Source: Alphaproteobacteria bacterium
Lineage (GTDB): Bacteria > Pseudomonadota > Alphaproteobacteria > Acetobacterales > Acetobacteraceae
Reading direction: 5' to 3'
Length of the DNA stretch: 56,895 nt
Assembly (NCBI GenBank): GCA_017307285.1
Contig: JAFKFI010000107.1
Location: forward strand, 1 to 56,895
Shown: in pieces, positions 37,176 to 47,623 of the stretch
Layout of the letters: the number at the start of each line of letters is the position of its first letter
Numbering within the stretch: position 1 is the first letter of the stretch
Made by a program: the position numbers and the translations under genes
The notes under the pieces: model-generated
Databases searched by the model: none
What the model was told of the DNA's origin: nothing
Seen by the model: only the letters and a program-made list of their open reading frames with translations

Positions 37176-37436
37176 TCAATGTAGCTGGATGAACGCGCCT
37201 GGCGTGCGGAACTGGGCCGGCTTGACGAGGCTGGCCGAGGCGACGCGGACGGAGTGCAGCTTGCCGTCGAGTTCGCGCTGCCAGAAGCCGAGGAACTTGT
37301 GCAGCACCGGGAATTGCGGCGCGATATCGAGATCCTGCCAGATATAGCTCTGCAGCAGATCCGGGTGGTCCGGCAGCCGATAGAGAATCTCGGCGGTGGT
37401 TAAGCGGTAGTCCTTGAGTTGCAGCGCGATGGTCAT
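37176..37436 (-). CDS. usg: Usg family protein
   Basis: 86 aa from MTIALQLKDY. The whole protein matches the Usg family known from alphaproteobacteria: YRLTTAEILYRLPDHPDLLQ, IWQDLDIAPQFPVLHKFLGF and GKLHSVRVA. Its role is unknown. The gene converges with the VTT gene and diverges from groES. An upstream in-frame extension to 37583 has no support. Confidence 0.9.
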   Translation of the reverse strand: MTIALQLKDYRLTTAEILYRLPDHPDLLQSYIWQDLDIAPQFPVLHKFLGFWQRELDGKLHSVRVASASLVKPAQFRTPGAFIQLH

Positions 37437-37571
37437 GTCTCGATGCTCTCCATGACGCCCGGCAGCTTTCACTGCACAGGTTGGGAAAACTCCGCGATCC
37501 CCCGCAGGTTGCGTGATGGTGCCACGAGGAGACCCCCAGTATTCAACAAAAAAGTTAATTCTTTCAGCAGC

Positions 37572-37598
37572 TTGGCACTCCAATAGCGAGAGTGCTGC
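37572..37598 (+). promoter_or_regulatory. CIRCE operator 1 (HrcA binding)
   Basis: TTGGCACTC-N9-GAGTGCTGC, close to the CIRCE consensus TTAGCACTC-N9-GAGTGCTAA (inner seven positions of each arm intact). It lies just upstream of the predicted groES promoter -35 box, so bound HrcA could block polymerase entry. Confidence 0.82.
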
Positions 37599-37605
37599 CG
37601 AACCC

Positions 37606-37634
37606 TTGACTCCGCATCGGGGTTCGCCTAGATC
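37606..37634 (+). promoter_or_regulatory. Putative groESL promoter
   Basis: -35 TTGACT at 37606-37611, 17-bp spacer, -10 TAGATC at 37629-37634. It sits exactly between two CIRCE elements. Confidence 0.6.
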
Positions 37635-37635
37635 G

Positions 37636-37662
37636 CTGGCACTCCCAAGGGGGGAGTGCTAA
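37636..37662 (+). promoter_or_regulatory. CIRCE operator 2 (HrcA binding)
   Basis: CTGGCACTC-N9-GAGTGCTAA. The right arm is a perfect CIRCE half-site. It covers the expected transcription start and leader of groES, the usual CIRCE position for HrcA repression relieved by heat shock. Confidence 0.93.
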
Positions 37663-37756
37663 TGGCCGCGCAGGGTGCCGATCCGGGCCCGCCGCCATTG
37701 GCGATGACATCGGTTTGGCATCACTCGATCACTGGCATCACTCAGGAGCGATCCGT

Positions 37757-38071
37757 ATGAAGTTCCGTCCCCTGCATGACCGGGTCGTGGTCCGTCGGCT
37801 CGACGCCGAGGAGAAGACCGCGGGCGGCATCATCATCCCCGACACCGCCAAGGAAAAGCCGATGGAGGGCGAGGTCATCGCCGTGGGCCCCGGCGCGCGC
37901 AACGAGCAGGGCCAGGTCGTGGCGCTCGACGTCAAGGCCGGCGACCGCATCCTGTTCGGCAAGTGGTCGGGCACCGAGGTGAAGCTCGATGGCGAGGAGC
38001 TCCTCATCATGAAGGAGAGCGACATCATGGGCATCATCGAGGGCGGCGCGGCCAAGAAGAAGGCCGCCTGA
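37757..38071 (+). CDS. groS: Co-chaperonin GroES
   Basis: 104 aa from [16 protein letters not shown], with AGGAG upstream. The mobile loop ([18 protein letters not shown]) and roof/barrel segments are standard. GroES caps the GroEL ring to form the folding chamber. The C-terminus has an Ala/Lys tail (GGAAKKKAA). Two CIRCE elements lie upstream; groEL follows after 41 bp. Confidence 0.98.
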   Translation: MKFRPLHDRVVVRRLDAEEKTAGGIIIPDTAKEKPMEGEVIAVGPGARNEQGQVVALDVKAGDRILFGKWSGTEVKLDGEELLIMKESDIMGIIEGGAAKKKAA

Positions 38072-38088
38072 TCCCTTCCGCCTCATAA

Positions 38089-39759
<1,671 letters not shown>

Positions 39760-39786
39760 GCGAAATCCAAGAAGGCCACTGAAATG

Positions 39787-39816
39787 GGGGCGGATCGCAA
39801 GGTCCGCCCCTTTTTT
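39787..39816 (+). terminator. Rho-independent terminator of groESL
   Basis: Perfect 8-bp stem GGGGCGGA / TCCGCCCC with an 8-nt loop, followed directly by six T. Confidence 0.95.
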
Positions 39817-39931
39817 CATGTCCCGCGTGGCCGGCTAACTGGCAGCATCACGCGCCCGATTACGTCTCGGGTAATCGAATGGCGGCCGATGGTGTGCGCA
39901 ACCTGCGCAGCCGCTGCGGTCGGAGCACATC

Positions 39932-41239
39932 GTGATTGCCAGTCTGACAAGACGCTTGCCCTTTTTCTATGGCTGGCTCGTCGTCGGCGTCGTGTTCGTG
40001 AGCATGGCGATCGGCGTCAATGCGCGGACAGCATTCTCGCTGCTGTTTCCGCCGATCCTCGACGAGTTTGGCTGGGGGCGGGGCGAAACGGCCGGCGCGT
40101 TCTCCTTCGGCTTCATCGTATCGGCGATCCTCAGCCCGGTGATCGGTCGGCTGATGGACCGTCGCGGGCCGCGCGTGGTCATGGAACTGGGCGTCGCGGC
40201 AATCGCCGCCGGCCTGTTGCTGGCCCCGCTGGCGCGCGAGCCGTGGCATCTCTACGCGACGCTCGGCGTCCTCGTCGGGGGTGGCAGCGTATGCCTGGGA
40301 TACACTGGCCAGTCGCAATTCCTGCCGAACTGGTTCATCCGCCGGCGCGGCCTGGCCATGAGCATTGCGTTCTCCGGCGTCGGCGCCGGCTCTATCATCC
40401 TACTGCCGGGACTGCAGGCGATCATCGAGCACACCGGATGGCGGACCGCCTGCTGGAGCCTCGGCGCTCTGACCCTCGTCGTGCTGGCGCCGCTCAATCT
40501 GCTGTTGCGGCTCCGGCCCGAGGAACTGGGACTGTCCCCGGACGGCGATGGACCGCCAGCGGAGCTCTCCGCGCCCAACCGAGCAAGCAATGTCGTCGAT
40601 CAAGCCTGGGCGGCGGTCGACTGGACTCTCGGGCGCGCGGCGCGCACCGCCCGGTTCTGGTGGCTGGCGTTCGGCTATTTCGGCGCGGGCTTCATCTGGT
40701 ACGCGGTGCAGGTGCATCAGACCAAGTATCTGGTCGAGGTCGGATTCACCGCGAACGACGCCGCCTGGGCCTTGGGCGCCGTGAGCCTGGCCGCCGTGCC
40801 GGGACAGATCATCCTCGGACACCTTTCCGACCGGATCGGGCGCGAGCTCGTATGGGCGATCGGGTGCTTGGGCTTCGTCTGCACCTACGTCGCGTTGCTC
40901 GTGCTGCGGACCGATCCGAGCCTCGCGCTTCTCTGCCTCGTGATCGTCCCGCAGGGCTTCCTGGGTTACGGGCTTACGTCCGTTCTTGGTGCCATCCCGG
41001 CGGAAATTTTCGAGGGCCGGCACTATGGGGTGATCTTCGGCACCCTGGCGCTCTCCTTGATCGTTGGCGGGGCAGTGGGGCCTTGGCTCACTGGCGCGCT
41101 GCACGATTGGACGGGAAGCTACGCCTCGCCGTTCTGGATCGCGATCCTCCTGAGTGTGCTGTCAGCAACCGCCATCTGGCGCGCAGCACCGCGCAAGGTG
41201 CGTGTCGTCGCTGGCCGGCTCCACCATCGAGCCCGCTGA
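39932..41239 (+). CDS. MFS transporter (OFA/monocarboxylate-like)
   Basis: 435 aa, GTG start, twelve membrane helices. The N-terminus FYGWLVVGVVFVSMAIGVN and the motifs GRLMDRRGPR and GHLSDRIGRE (loops 2-3 and 8-9) resemble oxalate/formate and monocarboxylate MFS carriers common in alphaproteobacteria. The substrate is probably an organic acid; this is inference from similarity. Stands alone between groEL and the cold-shock genes. Confidence 0.88.
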   Translation: MIASLTRRLPFFYGWLVVGVVFVSMAIGVNARTAFSLLFPPILDEFGWGRGETAGAFSFGFIVSAILSPVIGRLMDRRGPRVVMELGVAAIAAGLLLAPLAREPWHLYATLGVLVGGGSVCLGYTGQSQFLPNWFIRRRGLAMSIAFSGVGAGSIILLPGLQAIIEHTGWRTACWSLGALTLVVLAPLNLLLRLRPEELGLSPDGDGPPAELSAPNRASNVVDQAWAAVDWTLGRAARTARFWWLAFGYFGAGFIWYAVQVHQTKYLVEVGFTANDAAWALGAVSLAAVPGQIILGHLSDRIGRELVWAIGCLGFVCTYVALLVLRTDPSLALLCLVIVPQGFLGYGLTSVLGAIPAEIFEGRHYGVIFGTLALSLIVGGAVGPWLTGALHDWTGSYASPFWIAILLSVLSATAIWRAAPRKVRVVAGRLHHRAR

Positions 41240-41487
41240 ATCAGTGGGGGGTTGAGGATGGCTTTCGTTGCGATATGGCCGAACCGGCCCCGATTCGAAG
41301 CGGCTTGCGACAGCGAGTCCGAATTGACACGCTTCGCGGTTTCTGTGCCAACTAGGCCCTGCAATCGCATTTTGGCTTGCCTTGCTGCGCTCCGTCTGAT
41401 CGGGTGCCCTCAAGACGTCCAAAGGCCCGGTTGTCTATCGCTCCGCGCCATTCCGCGCGGGGCCACGACGGAGAGAGTGACTCGACA
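41240..41487 (+). other. Leader region upstream of first cold-shock gene
   Basis: 248 bp without a gene. Cold-shock genes usually have long structured leaders, and such a leader could occupy this space; no motif can be assigned with confidence. Confidence 0.4.
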
Positions 41488-41691
41488 ATGGCTATCGGCA
41501 CGGTCAAGTGGTTCAACACCACGAAGGGTTTTGGCTTCATCATGCCACAGGACGGCGGCAAGGACGTGTTCGTCCACATCACTGCTGTCCAGGCGGCCGG
41601 CCTACGGGGGCTGAACGAGGGTCAGAAGGTCAGCTACGAGGTCGCGATGGAGCGGGGCAAGGCCGCCGCCACGAACTTGAAGCTCGCCTGA
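41488..41691 (+). CDS. cspA: Cold-shock domain protein, copy 1
   Basis: 67 aa, one cold-shock OB fold. RNP1 is KGFGFI and RNP2 is VFVHI, the residues that stack on single-stranded RNA/DNA. It acts as an RNA chaperone. ATG at 41488 after a GAGAGAG purine run. A near-identical copy follows about 200 bp downstream. Confidence 0.96.
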   Translation: MAIGTVKWFNTTKGFGFIMPQDGGKDVFVHITAVQAAGLRGLNEGQKVSYEVAMERGKAAATNLKLA

Positions 41692-41888
41692 ACGCCCCTC
41701 GCGCGGACCCGTCAGGGCGATGACGGTTCACCAAGCGTCCAATTCCCTATCCGGGCTCTATCGGACGGCCTCCGATGGAGCCATCGCTGTCCGGATCAGC
41801 AGCGGGCGCCGACACGGCGCGGAATGCAGATCCACCTTCGCCATTCTTCGTCAAGCCAATCTCCGACAATAGGAAGGAGCGACCGATC

Positions 41889-42092
41889 ATGGCAATCGGT
41901 ACCGTGAAGTGGTTCAACGCGACCAAGGGTTTCGGCTTCATCATGCCGCAGGACGGCGGCAAGGACGTTTTCGTCCATATCACGGCCGTCCAGGCAGCCG
42001 GCCTCAATGGGCTGAATGACGGCCAGAAGGTCTCCTACGAGATCGCGATGGAACGCGGCAAGGCGGCGGCGACCAACCTGCGGCTTGCCTGA
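41889..42092 (+). CDS. cspA: Cold-shock domain protein, copy 2
   Basis: 67 aa, the same length as copy 1 and differing at only a few positions (for example NATKG for NTTKG, GLNGLND for [22 protein letters not shown] at the end). RNP motifs KGFGFI and VFVHI are intact. It has its own AGGAG ribosome site and about 200 bp of separate leader, so the two copies may be expressed independently. Confidence 0.96.
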   Translation: MAIGTVKWFNATKGFGFIMPQDGGKDVFVHITAVQAAGLNGLNDGQKVSYEIAMERGKAAATNLRLA

Positions 42093-42096
42093 ACTC

Positions 42097-42146
42097 CGGC
42101 GGGGAGGTCGGTCGAGCGCTTTGCCGCTGGACCGTGCTCCCCGCCG
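42097..42146. terminator. Possible hairpin between convergent genes
   Basis: Inverted repeat CGGCGGGGAG / CTCCCCGCCG separated by 30 nt, just after the second cold-shock gene and before the end of the convergent minus-strand gene. It lacks a T run, so it may be a weak or factor-dependent terminator. Confidence 0.35.
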
Positions 42147-42161
42147 AGACCCAGCCGGCGC

Positions 42162-42731
42162 CTAGATCGCGCCAGCCGCCCGTCCGGAGGCTCGGACGAC
42201 CCCTTCGATCCGACTAGCCCCGGCCTCGCGCATGGCCTGCTCGGCAACAGCTTGCCGCGCGGGGTCGCGCAGGTGGACGGAGAGCAGCAACTCGCCCCGG
42301 GCCGCGGCCTCTTCCCTGAGATCGTGCTGCATCTTGTCGGACGCCTTGGAGACGCCCTCGGCCGCCGCACCCAGCCCAACCGCCCCAACCACCGCGGCGG
42401 CCACCGCCGGCAATGCGGCCCCTCCGGTGGCGACCACTGCACCGGCAGCCGCCAGCGCCCCTACCGATGCCGCCATGCTGGTGTGCAGCGTCCGTGACTG
42501 GCGGGAGTCGTCCTCGGTTTCCGGGTTTTCGGCGCTCTGCTCCGGGGTCGCGTGTGTTGGCGTGGGATCGGCGTCCGGAAGACTGATTTCGGCCCGGTCG
42601 AAACCGGCCATCGACAAGCGCGAGATCGCGTCCTGGATGGCTGCGTCGCTGGGAAAAGCACCGCGCACTTCCTGCACCGCCTCTGTCAGGGTCGGGCCGG
42701 CCTTGTCCGGATTGCTGGCGGATCCGCTCAT
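42162..42731 (-). CDS. Hypothetical protein with Ala/Gly hydrophobic segment
   Basis: 189 aa. A soluble N-terminal part (SAIQDAISRL-like helix, GFDRAEISLPDAD) resembles the beta-alpha start of general-stress proteins of the GSP17M type. A central 45-residue Ala/Gly/Val stretch looks like a glycine-zipper double helix that could insert into or associate with membranes. The C-terminal part (LLSVHLRDPARQAVAEQAM, SRIEGVVRA) looks like a second copy of a ferredoxin-like half. No name can be given; a stress-related membrane-associated role is a guess. Confidence 0.75.
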   Translation of the reverse strand: MSGSASNPDKAGPTLTEAVQEVRGAFPSDAAIQDAISRLSMAGFDRAEISLPDADPTPTHATPEQSAENPETEDDSRQSRTLHTSMAASVGALAAAGAVVATGGAALPAVAAAVVGAVGLGAAAEGVSKASDKMQHDLREEAAARGELLLSVHLRDPARQAVAEQAMREAGASRIEGVVRASGRAAGAI

Positions 42732-42853
42732 CGCCGTCTCCTCTGGCTGCTCCAGGAGCGAACGCCCGCCCGCAGTTCCCGTTCCGCGTGGGGTGCAGGC
42801 AACCGTCCTCCCGTCCCTTTGTTCTGAGGATCGGACATATTGGGAGAGTGACC

Positions 42854-43231
42854 GTGCGATTGGTGCATGAGGTGCTGCGCGAGATGGACGGCGGAGACGA
42901 CCGCGACCTCCTCCCGCTGGGCGCCGCGATCGAGGACCTGCTCGGCGGGCCGCGCGGTACGCTCGCCGATCTGGCGGACCGCTTCACCCAGGCGCGGCTA
43001 GGCGCCATCATGGCCTCCTGGATCCATGACGGCCCGAACCAGCCGATTCAGCCGGACGAGCTCGCCCGGGTTCTAGGCGCCGAGCGGGTGCGCGATCTCG
43101 CCACTTTGACGGGGCTGCCGGAGGATGCATTTCTCCGCCAGATGGCCCTGCATCTGCCGCGCGTGATCGATGGGATGACGCCCGAGGGCTACGTCACGGA
43201 ACCGGAGAACCCCGATCGGCTGACGAACTAG
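42854..43231 (+). CDS. YidB-like (DUF937) protein
   Basis: About 125 aa from the GTG at 42854, chosen because GGGAGAG lies five bases upstream; another GTG at 42848 is possible. Features of the YidB family: an N-terminal EDLLGG segment, LADRFTQARLGAIMASWI, then NQPIQPDELARVLG and a C-terminal LPRVIDGMTPEG. Function unknown, often linked to envelope stress. Confidence 0.82.
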   Translation: MRLVHEVLREMDGGDDRDLLPLGAAIEDLLGGPRGTLADLADRFTQARLGAIMASWIHDGPNQPIQPDELARVLGAERVRDLATLTGLPEDAFLRQMALHLPRVIDGMTPEGYVTEPENPDRLTN

Positions 43232-43307
43232 CTGCGCTCGGCCCGCTTCCGCGTCGCCGCCGCCACGGCTATGGTCCGCGCCCCTCAACCGCCGGACCGG
43301 TCGCCCG

Positions 43308-44111
43308 ATGAAGCTGCGCGTCGCCACCTGGAACATCAACTCGCTTCGCCTGCGCGCGCCCCTGCTGAAGCACCTGATCGCGGCCCTCGACCCGGACGTG
43401 ATCTGCCTGCAGGAGACCAAGGTGCCGGACGCCCTGTTCCCGGCCACCGTGCCGGTCGAGCTCGGCTATCCCCACGTCGCGTTCCGGGGAATGAAGGGCT
43501 ACAACGGGGTGGCGATCCTCTCCCGCATTCCCTTCGAGGTCGACGACGCGACGCCGGACTGGTGCGCCAAGGGCGACTGCCGGCATCTCGCCGTCCTGCT
43601 CGATACCAAGGGCGGGCCGATCGAGCTGCATGATTTCTATGTCCCCGCCGGCGGCGACGTGCCGGACACGCGAGAGAATCCGAAATTCGCGCACAAGCTG
43701 GATTTCGTCGCCCAGGCCACGGACTGGTTCGCGGCCCGCTCCGGCCTCACCCGCGCCGTGCTGGTCGGCGACCTCAACATCGCCCCGCTGGAGCACGACG
43801 TCTGGAGTCACAAGCAGCTTCTCAACGTGGTCAGCCACACGCCGCCGGAGACGGCGGGCTTGCTCGCCTGGCAGAACACCGCGTTCGTGGACGCGGTGCG
43901 CCACTTCGTGCCGCCAGGCGAGAAGCTGTTCACCTGGTGGAGCTATCGCAACCGCGACTGGCGTGCCTCCGACCGAGGGCGCCGGCTGGACCACGTCTGG
44001 GTCACGCCGGACCTGACCGGCGCCCTGACCCGCCACCTGATCCACAAGGATGCCCGCGACTGGCCGCAGACCTCGGACCACGTGCCGGTCTGCGTCGAGC
44101 TGTCGCTGTAG
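43308..44111 (+). CDS. xthA: Exodeoxyribonuclease III
   Basis: 267 aa EEP-fold nuclease. AP endonuclease and 3'-5' exonuclease of base-excision repair. Active-site motifs: ATWNINSL, CLQETKV (catalytic Glu), GYNGVAILSR, LVGDLNIAP, and the C-terminal SDHVPV with catalytic Asp-His. Full length. Confidence 0.95.
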   Translation: MKLRVATWNINSLRLRAPLLKHLIAALDPDVICLQETKVPDALFPATVPVELGYPHVAFRGMKGYNGVAILSRIPFEVDDATPDWCAKGDCRHLAVLLDTKGGPIELHDFYVPAGGDVPDTRENPKFAHKLDFVAQATDWFAARSGLTRAVLVGDLNIAPLEHDVWSHKQLLNVVSHTPPETAGLLAWQNTAFVDAVRHFVPPGEKLFTWWSYRNRDWRASDRGRRLDHVWVTPDLTGALTRHLIHKDARDWPQTSDHVPVCVELSL

Positions 44112-44192
44112 CTGCACCGGATCGGCGATCGCGGTAATCTCGCGTGGCGCCGCGACCCCTCGGCTTTGGGCTCGCCGCGGCCGAATTTATTA

Positions 44193-44270
44193 CCCGGATC
44201 CGGGCTCTTCGTCGCCGCCGGATTGCCCGGATCCGGGCTCAACGCGGCGCGCGTTTTACCCGGATCCGGG
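44193..44270. repeat. Three CCCGGATCCGGG palindromes with 33-bp period
   Basis: Identical 12-bp perfect palindromes at 44193-44204, 44226-44237 and 44259-44270; start-to-start distance is 33 bp both times. Flanking bases are partly shared (GGGxTC on the right side). They fill the space between xthA and the convergent response regulator; the last ends four bases before the regulator stop codon. No loop, so they are not simple hairpin terminators. Confidence 0.92.
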
Positions 44271-44274
44271 TTCT

Positions 44275-44994
44275 TCAGGCGGCGACGCTCGGCACGCCCG
44301 CCGGGTCCAGCCGGTAGCCCCCGCCCTCCGTCACCAGCAGGCGGGCGTTGGACGGGTCGGGCTCGATCTTCTGGCGCAGCCGGTAGATGTGCGTCTCCAG
44401 CGTGTGCGTGGTCACGGCGGCGTTGTAGCCCCAGACCTCGTTCAGCAGCACCTGCCGGGCGACCGGCTTGGTCCCAGCGCGATAGAGGAACTTCAGGATG
44501 GCGGCTTCCTTCTCAGTCAGCCGGATGCGCCGGTTGCGCGCAGCTTCCTGCAGCAGCTTCGCCGAGGGGCGGAACGTGTAGGGGCCGATGGTGAAGACCG
44601 CGTCTTCGCTGTTCTCAAACAGACGCAGCTGCGCGCGCAGCCGGGCGAGCAGCTCGGCCAGCCGGAAGGGCTTGGCGATGTAATCGTTCGCCCCGGAATC
44701 CAGGCCGCGAACGACGTCCGACTCCTCGTCCGATCCGGTGAGGAACATGATCGGCACTTTGACGCCCTGTTTTCTCCACTTGACGCAGAGGTCGCGGCCG
44801 TCGCCGTCCGGCAGGCCGATATCCAGGATGATGGCGTCGAACCTGGAATTCCGGTTCGCCAGCCTCTCCTCCGCCTCGGCCACGTCGGCAGCCTCGACCG
44901 CCGCGAATTCGCCATCCACCGCGAGCTGTTCGACCAGCGTTGCCCGCAGTGCCTCGTCATCGTCCACGATCAGGATGGGGCGCTCGCCCGACAT
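44275..44994 (-). CDS. OmpR-type response regulator
   Basis: 239 aa. Receiver domain with acidic pocket (LIVDDDEAL), phosphoacceptor Asp in IILDIGLPDGDG and Lys in NDYIAKPFR; a C-terminal winged helix with RLTEKEAAILKFL and THTLETHIYRLRQK. A DNA-binding two-component regulator with no adjacent kinase; the soluble PAS kinase at 32174-34474 could be a partner but this is only a possibility. The C-terminal tail after GGGYRLDP is short. Confidence 0.93.
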   Translation of the reverse strand: MSGERPILIVDDDEALRATLVEQLAVDGEFAAVEAADVAEAEERLANRNSRFDAIILDIGLPDGDGRDLCVKWRKQGVKVPIMFLTGSDEESDVVRGLDSGANDYIAKPFRLAELLARLRAQLRLFENSEDAVFTIGPYTFRPSAKLLQEAARNRRIRLTEKEAAILKFLYRAGTKPVARQVLLNEVWGYNAAVTTHTLETHIYRLRQKIEPDPSNARLLVTEGGGYRLDPAGVPSVAA

Positions 44995-45289
44995 CGATGT
45001 TCCCCTTGCAGCTCAGGGCCGTCCGCACGGACGCGCCCGGGTCGGCTTCAATTATATAGCAAAGCAAATCTTGGTGTTCGGGCGCTTCGCAGGAAGCCCA
45101 ACGCACTCCCTAGCCTTCAATCGCGACGCGGAGAGGGCGAGATCACTCACATTTGCGTGAAGCCTTGCCGAGCCATATGATCGACCGCCATATACCGGAC
45201 GGTAAGGGCGTCCGCAGGGCTGCCTTGCAGCTTCACCCTTGGCCGACCGAGGGGTATGCCGTGAGAATGGCGGGTCTAGAAGTGATCGC

Positions 45290-46447
45290 ATGAACCGTTT
45301 GTCGCCTCACGGAATTGCATCGGCCGGCCTCGCTGCCGCATCGGTGCCGTCAGAAGCTGTCGCGCTCGAGATCCGTGGCGTCCACCGCGCCGTGGCCGAG
45401 CTGCGCCGCGGCATTCCCTTTCTGCTGACAGGCGCCGAGCCTCTGGTGCTGATCGCGGCTGAAACTGCCGGAGCGCACGGACTGAGCGAGTTCGCCGCAC
45501 TCGCGGACGGTCCGGCCGTGTTGCTGTTGTCGCCAGTGCGCGCGACCTCGGTTCTGCAGCAGCCGGTGCCGCGCTCGGCGAAGGTCGTCGCAGTCCGCCT
45601 CACCGGCAATGCGTTCGACCCGGCGACTCTTCGTACGCTCGCCGATCCCACGGCCGAGCAGATCCTCCCCGAAACGCCCGAGGCCGTCCGGCCGCCGGTC
45701 CTCGCTGGCCCCGCCCTCGCGCTGATCAAGCTCGGCCGGCTCCTGGCCGCCGTGCTGGCCGCTCCCGCGCGGCCGGATGCCTCCGAAGCAGCCGAGCGGC
45801 TGCATCTGCTCTCGGTTCCGGCGGCCGATGTCACCGCTTATCCCGGCGCGCTCGCCGCCAACCTGCACCGTGTGTCCGAAGCGCAAGTCCCACTGGAGGA
45901 CGCGCCGGATGCTCGGGTGGTGGCGTTTCGCGGCCCCGACGCCGGCATCGAGCACCTCGCCATCGTCATCGGCACGCCGGAGACCGACGCGGCGCCGCTG
46001 GTGAGAATCCATTCCGAGTGCTTCACCGGCGACCTGCTCGGCAGCCTGCGCTGCGATTGCGGCGCCCAGCTGCGCGGCGCGATCCGGCGCATCGCGAAAG
46101 AGGGCTCCGGCGTCCTCCTCTATCTTGCCCAGGAAGGCCGCGGCATCGGCCTGGTCAACAAGCTCCGCGCCTATGCCCTGCAGGATCGCGGGCTGGACAC
46201 GCTGGACGCCAACCGCGCCCTCGGCTGGGGCGCCGACGAGCGCAACTTCCTCGTCGCCGCCACCATGCTGCGCGAGCTCGGCGTGCCGCGCGTCCGCCTG
46301 CTGACCAACAACCCCGAGAAGATGAGCGGCCTCGCAGCTTGCGGGGTGGAGGTAGTCGGCCGCGTCAGCCACGTCGTCGCCCCCAACGGGGTGAACAACC
46401 ACTACCTCGCCACCAAGGCTGAACGGTTCGGCCACCTGCTCGGCTGA
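45290..46447 (+). CDS. ribA: GTP cyclohydrolase II with N-terminal extension
   Basis: 385 aa from MNRLSPHG. The C-terminal half is GTP cyclohydrolase II (first step of riboflavin synthesis): zinc ligands in HSECFTGDLLGSLRCDCGAQL-like region (three Cys), the GTP-binding LAQEGRGIGLVNKL and LLTNNPEKM. The N-terminal half resembles a degenerate DHBP-synthase-like domain (residues ~20-180) without clear catalytic residues, as in several alphaproteobacterial RibA proteins. The L,D-transpeptidase follows after 7 bp. The 295-bp gap upstream (44995-45289) has no gene. Confidence 0.9.
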   Translation: MNRLSPHGIASAGLAAASVPSEAVALEIRGVHRAVAELRRGIPFLLTGAEPLVLIAAETAGAHGLSEFAALADGPAVLLLSPVRATSVLQQPVPRSAKVVAVRLTGNAFDPATLRTLADPTAEQILPETPEAVRPPVLAGPALALIKLGRLLAAVLAAPARPDASEAAERLHLLSVPAADVTAYPGALAANLHRVSEAQVPLEDAPDARVVAFRGPDAGIEHLAIVIGTPETDAAPLVRIHSECFTGDLLGSLRCDCGAQLRGAIRRIAKEGSGVLLYLAQEGRGIGLVNKLRAYALQDRGLDTLDANRALGWGADERNFLVAATMLRELGVPRVRLLTNNPEKMSGLAACGVEVVGRVSHVVAPNGVNNHYLATKAERFGHLLG

Positions 46448-46454
46448 GCGCGCC

Positions 46455-46949
46455 ATGCCGGACGCCATCGTCCAGCCCGACGGCAGGTTGATCTTCCAAG
46501 GCCGCGTCTTCCGCGCCGCCCTCGGCCGTGGCGGTGTCCGCCGAGACAAGCAGGAAGGCGACGGCGCCACCCCCGCTGGCGCCTTACCGCTCCGCCGGGT
46601 GCTCTACCGCGCCGACCGCATCGCGCATCCTGCGTGCGCCGTCCCCGTGGAACCCCTCGCCCCCGACGACGGCTGGTGCGATGACCCGACGCATCCTGAC
46701 TACAATCGAATGATCCGCCTGCCCCACCCGGCGCGGCACGAGGCGCTGTGGCGGGACGACGCGGTGTACGATCTCATCGGCGTGCTCGGCTGGAACGACC
46801 AGCCGGTGATCCGCGAGCGCGGCTCGGCGATTTTCCTGCACGTCGCCCGTGCGGATTTCGCGCCCACAGAGGGCTGCGTGGCGCTGGCGCTGCCCGATCT
46901 GTGCGACCTGCTCGCGGCCGGCGTGACCGGAATTATCGTCACAGGTTGA
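46455..46949 (+). CDS. YkuD-type L,D-transpeptidase family protein
   Basis: 164 aa. The catalytic motif is present as IFLHVARADFAPTEGCVAL (His, then 13 residues later Cys). L,D-transpeptidases cross-link peptidoglycan or attach lipoproteins. No signal peptide is visible, which is unusual for a periplasmic enzyme; this short subfamily without a signal is, however, common. Directly downstream of ribA. Confidence 0.87.
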   Translation: MPDAIVQPDGRLIFQGRVFRAALGRGGVRRDKQEGDGATPAGALPLRRVLYRADRIAHPACAVPVEPLAPDDGWCDDPTHPDYNRMIRLPHPARHEALWRDDAVYDLIGVLGWNDQPVIRERGSAIFLHVARADFAPTEGCVALALPDLCDLLAAGVTGIIVTG

Positions 46950-47014
46950 CTGGGTTAAACGCGTAGGGCGGAAAAGCGCAGCGCATTCCGCCGACTACCA
47001 GACCTGCAGCTATC

Positions 47015-47623
47015 CTACACGCGCGGCGGTGGCGGCAATGCCTGTTGCTGCACGGGAGCCGGCGCTGCGGGCTCTTCCACCAGCCAATCGCGCAGCGAGC
47101 GGCGCATCTGGTACTCGAGCTCGACGTTGAGCGCGTCCATCAGCTGCTTGGTCACCCCGTACAGCGCCCGCCGCGTGCTTTCCCCGCCGGTGATGGGGCG
47201 CGAGGCGGAGACGCGGGCCTCGGCGAAGGCCGCCCTGGTGTTGGCCGACGTATAGATGTCGAGCTCGACCGCCAGCGAGCCCTGGTAGCTGTCGCCGCGC
47301 CGCAGGATGCTCGCGTCATTGATCAGCAGCACCGCGCGCCCGGAGGTGCCGAGCGCCTGCAACCGATCGTGCGCCATCTGCCGGATCGCGTCGGCGGGCC
47401 GCACCGGATCGCTCCCCGCCAAGTCGCCGCCGCCCGGCACGAAACGCTCCTCGACCTCGATCGAGGCGACATTCAGCCGGAGCGGCGTCAGATAATCGTA
47501 GCGCAGCGGCGCGAAGTTCTCCGGGCCGGTAGCAGGCTCCTGCCGCGAGCCACCGCACGCCGCCAGCCCGAGGGCCAGCAGCAGCCCGCCCACCTGGCGG
47601 CGGCCGACATGCCGAGCGTTCAA
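47015..47623 (-). CDS. Putative outer-membrane lipoprotein
   Basis: About 202 aa if translation starts at the TTG that overlaps the hslO stop (TTGA). This gives a basic n-region (NARHVGRRQ), a hydrophobic core and the lipobox LGLAAC, then a mature domain with ADAIRQMAHDRLQALG and a Pro/Gln-rich tail. No ATG is present in this part of the frame; a GTG 10 codons later would lose the charged n-region. Function unknown. Confidence 0.78.
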   Translation of the reverse strand: MNARHVGRRQVGGLLLALGLAACGGSRQEPATGPENFAPLRYDYLTPLRLNVASIEVEERFVPGGGDLAGSDPVRPADAIRQMAHDRLQALGTSGRAVLLINDASILRRGDSYQGSLAVELDIYTSANTRAAFAEARVSASRPITGGESTRRALYGVTKQLMDALNVELEYQMRRSLRDWLVEEPAAPAPVQQQALPPPPRV

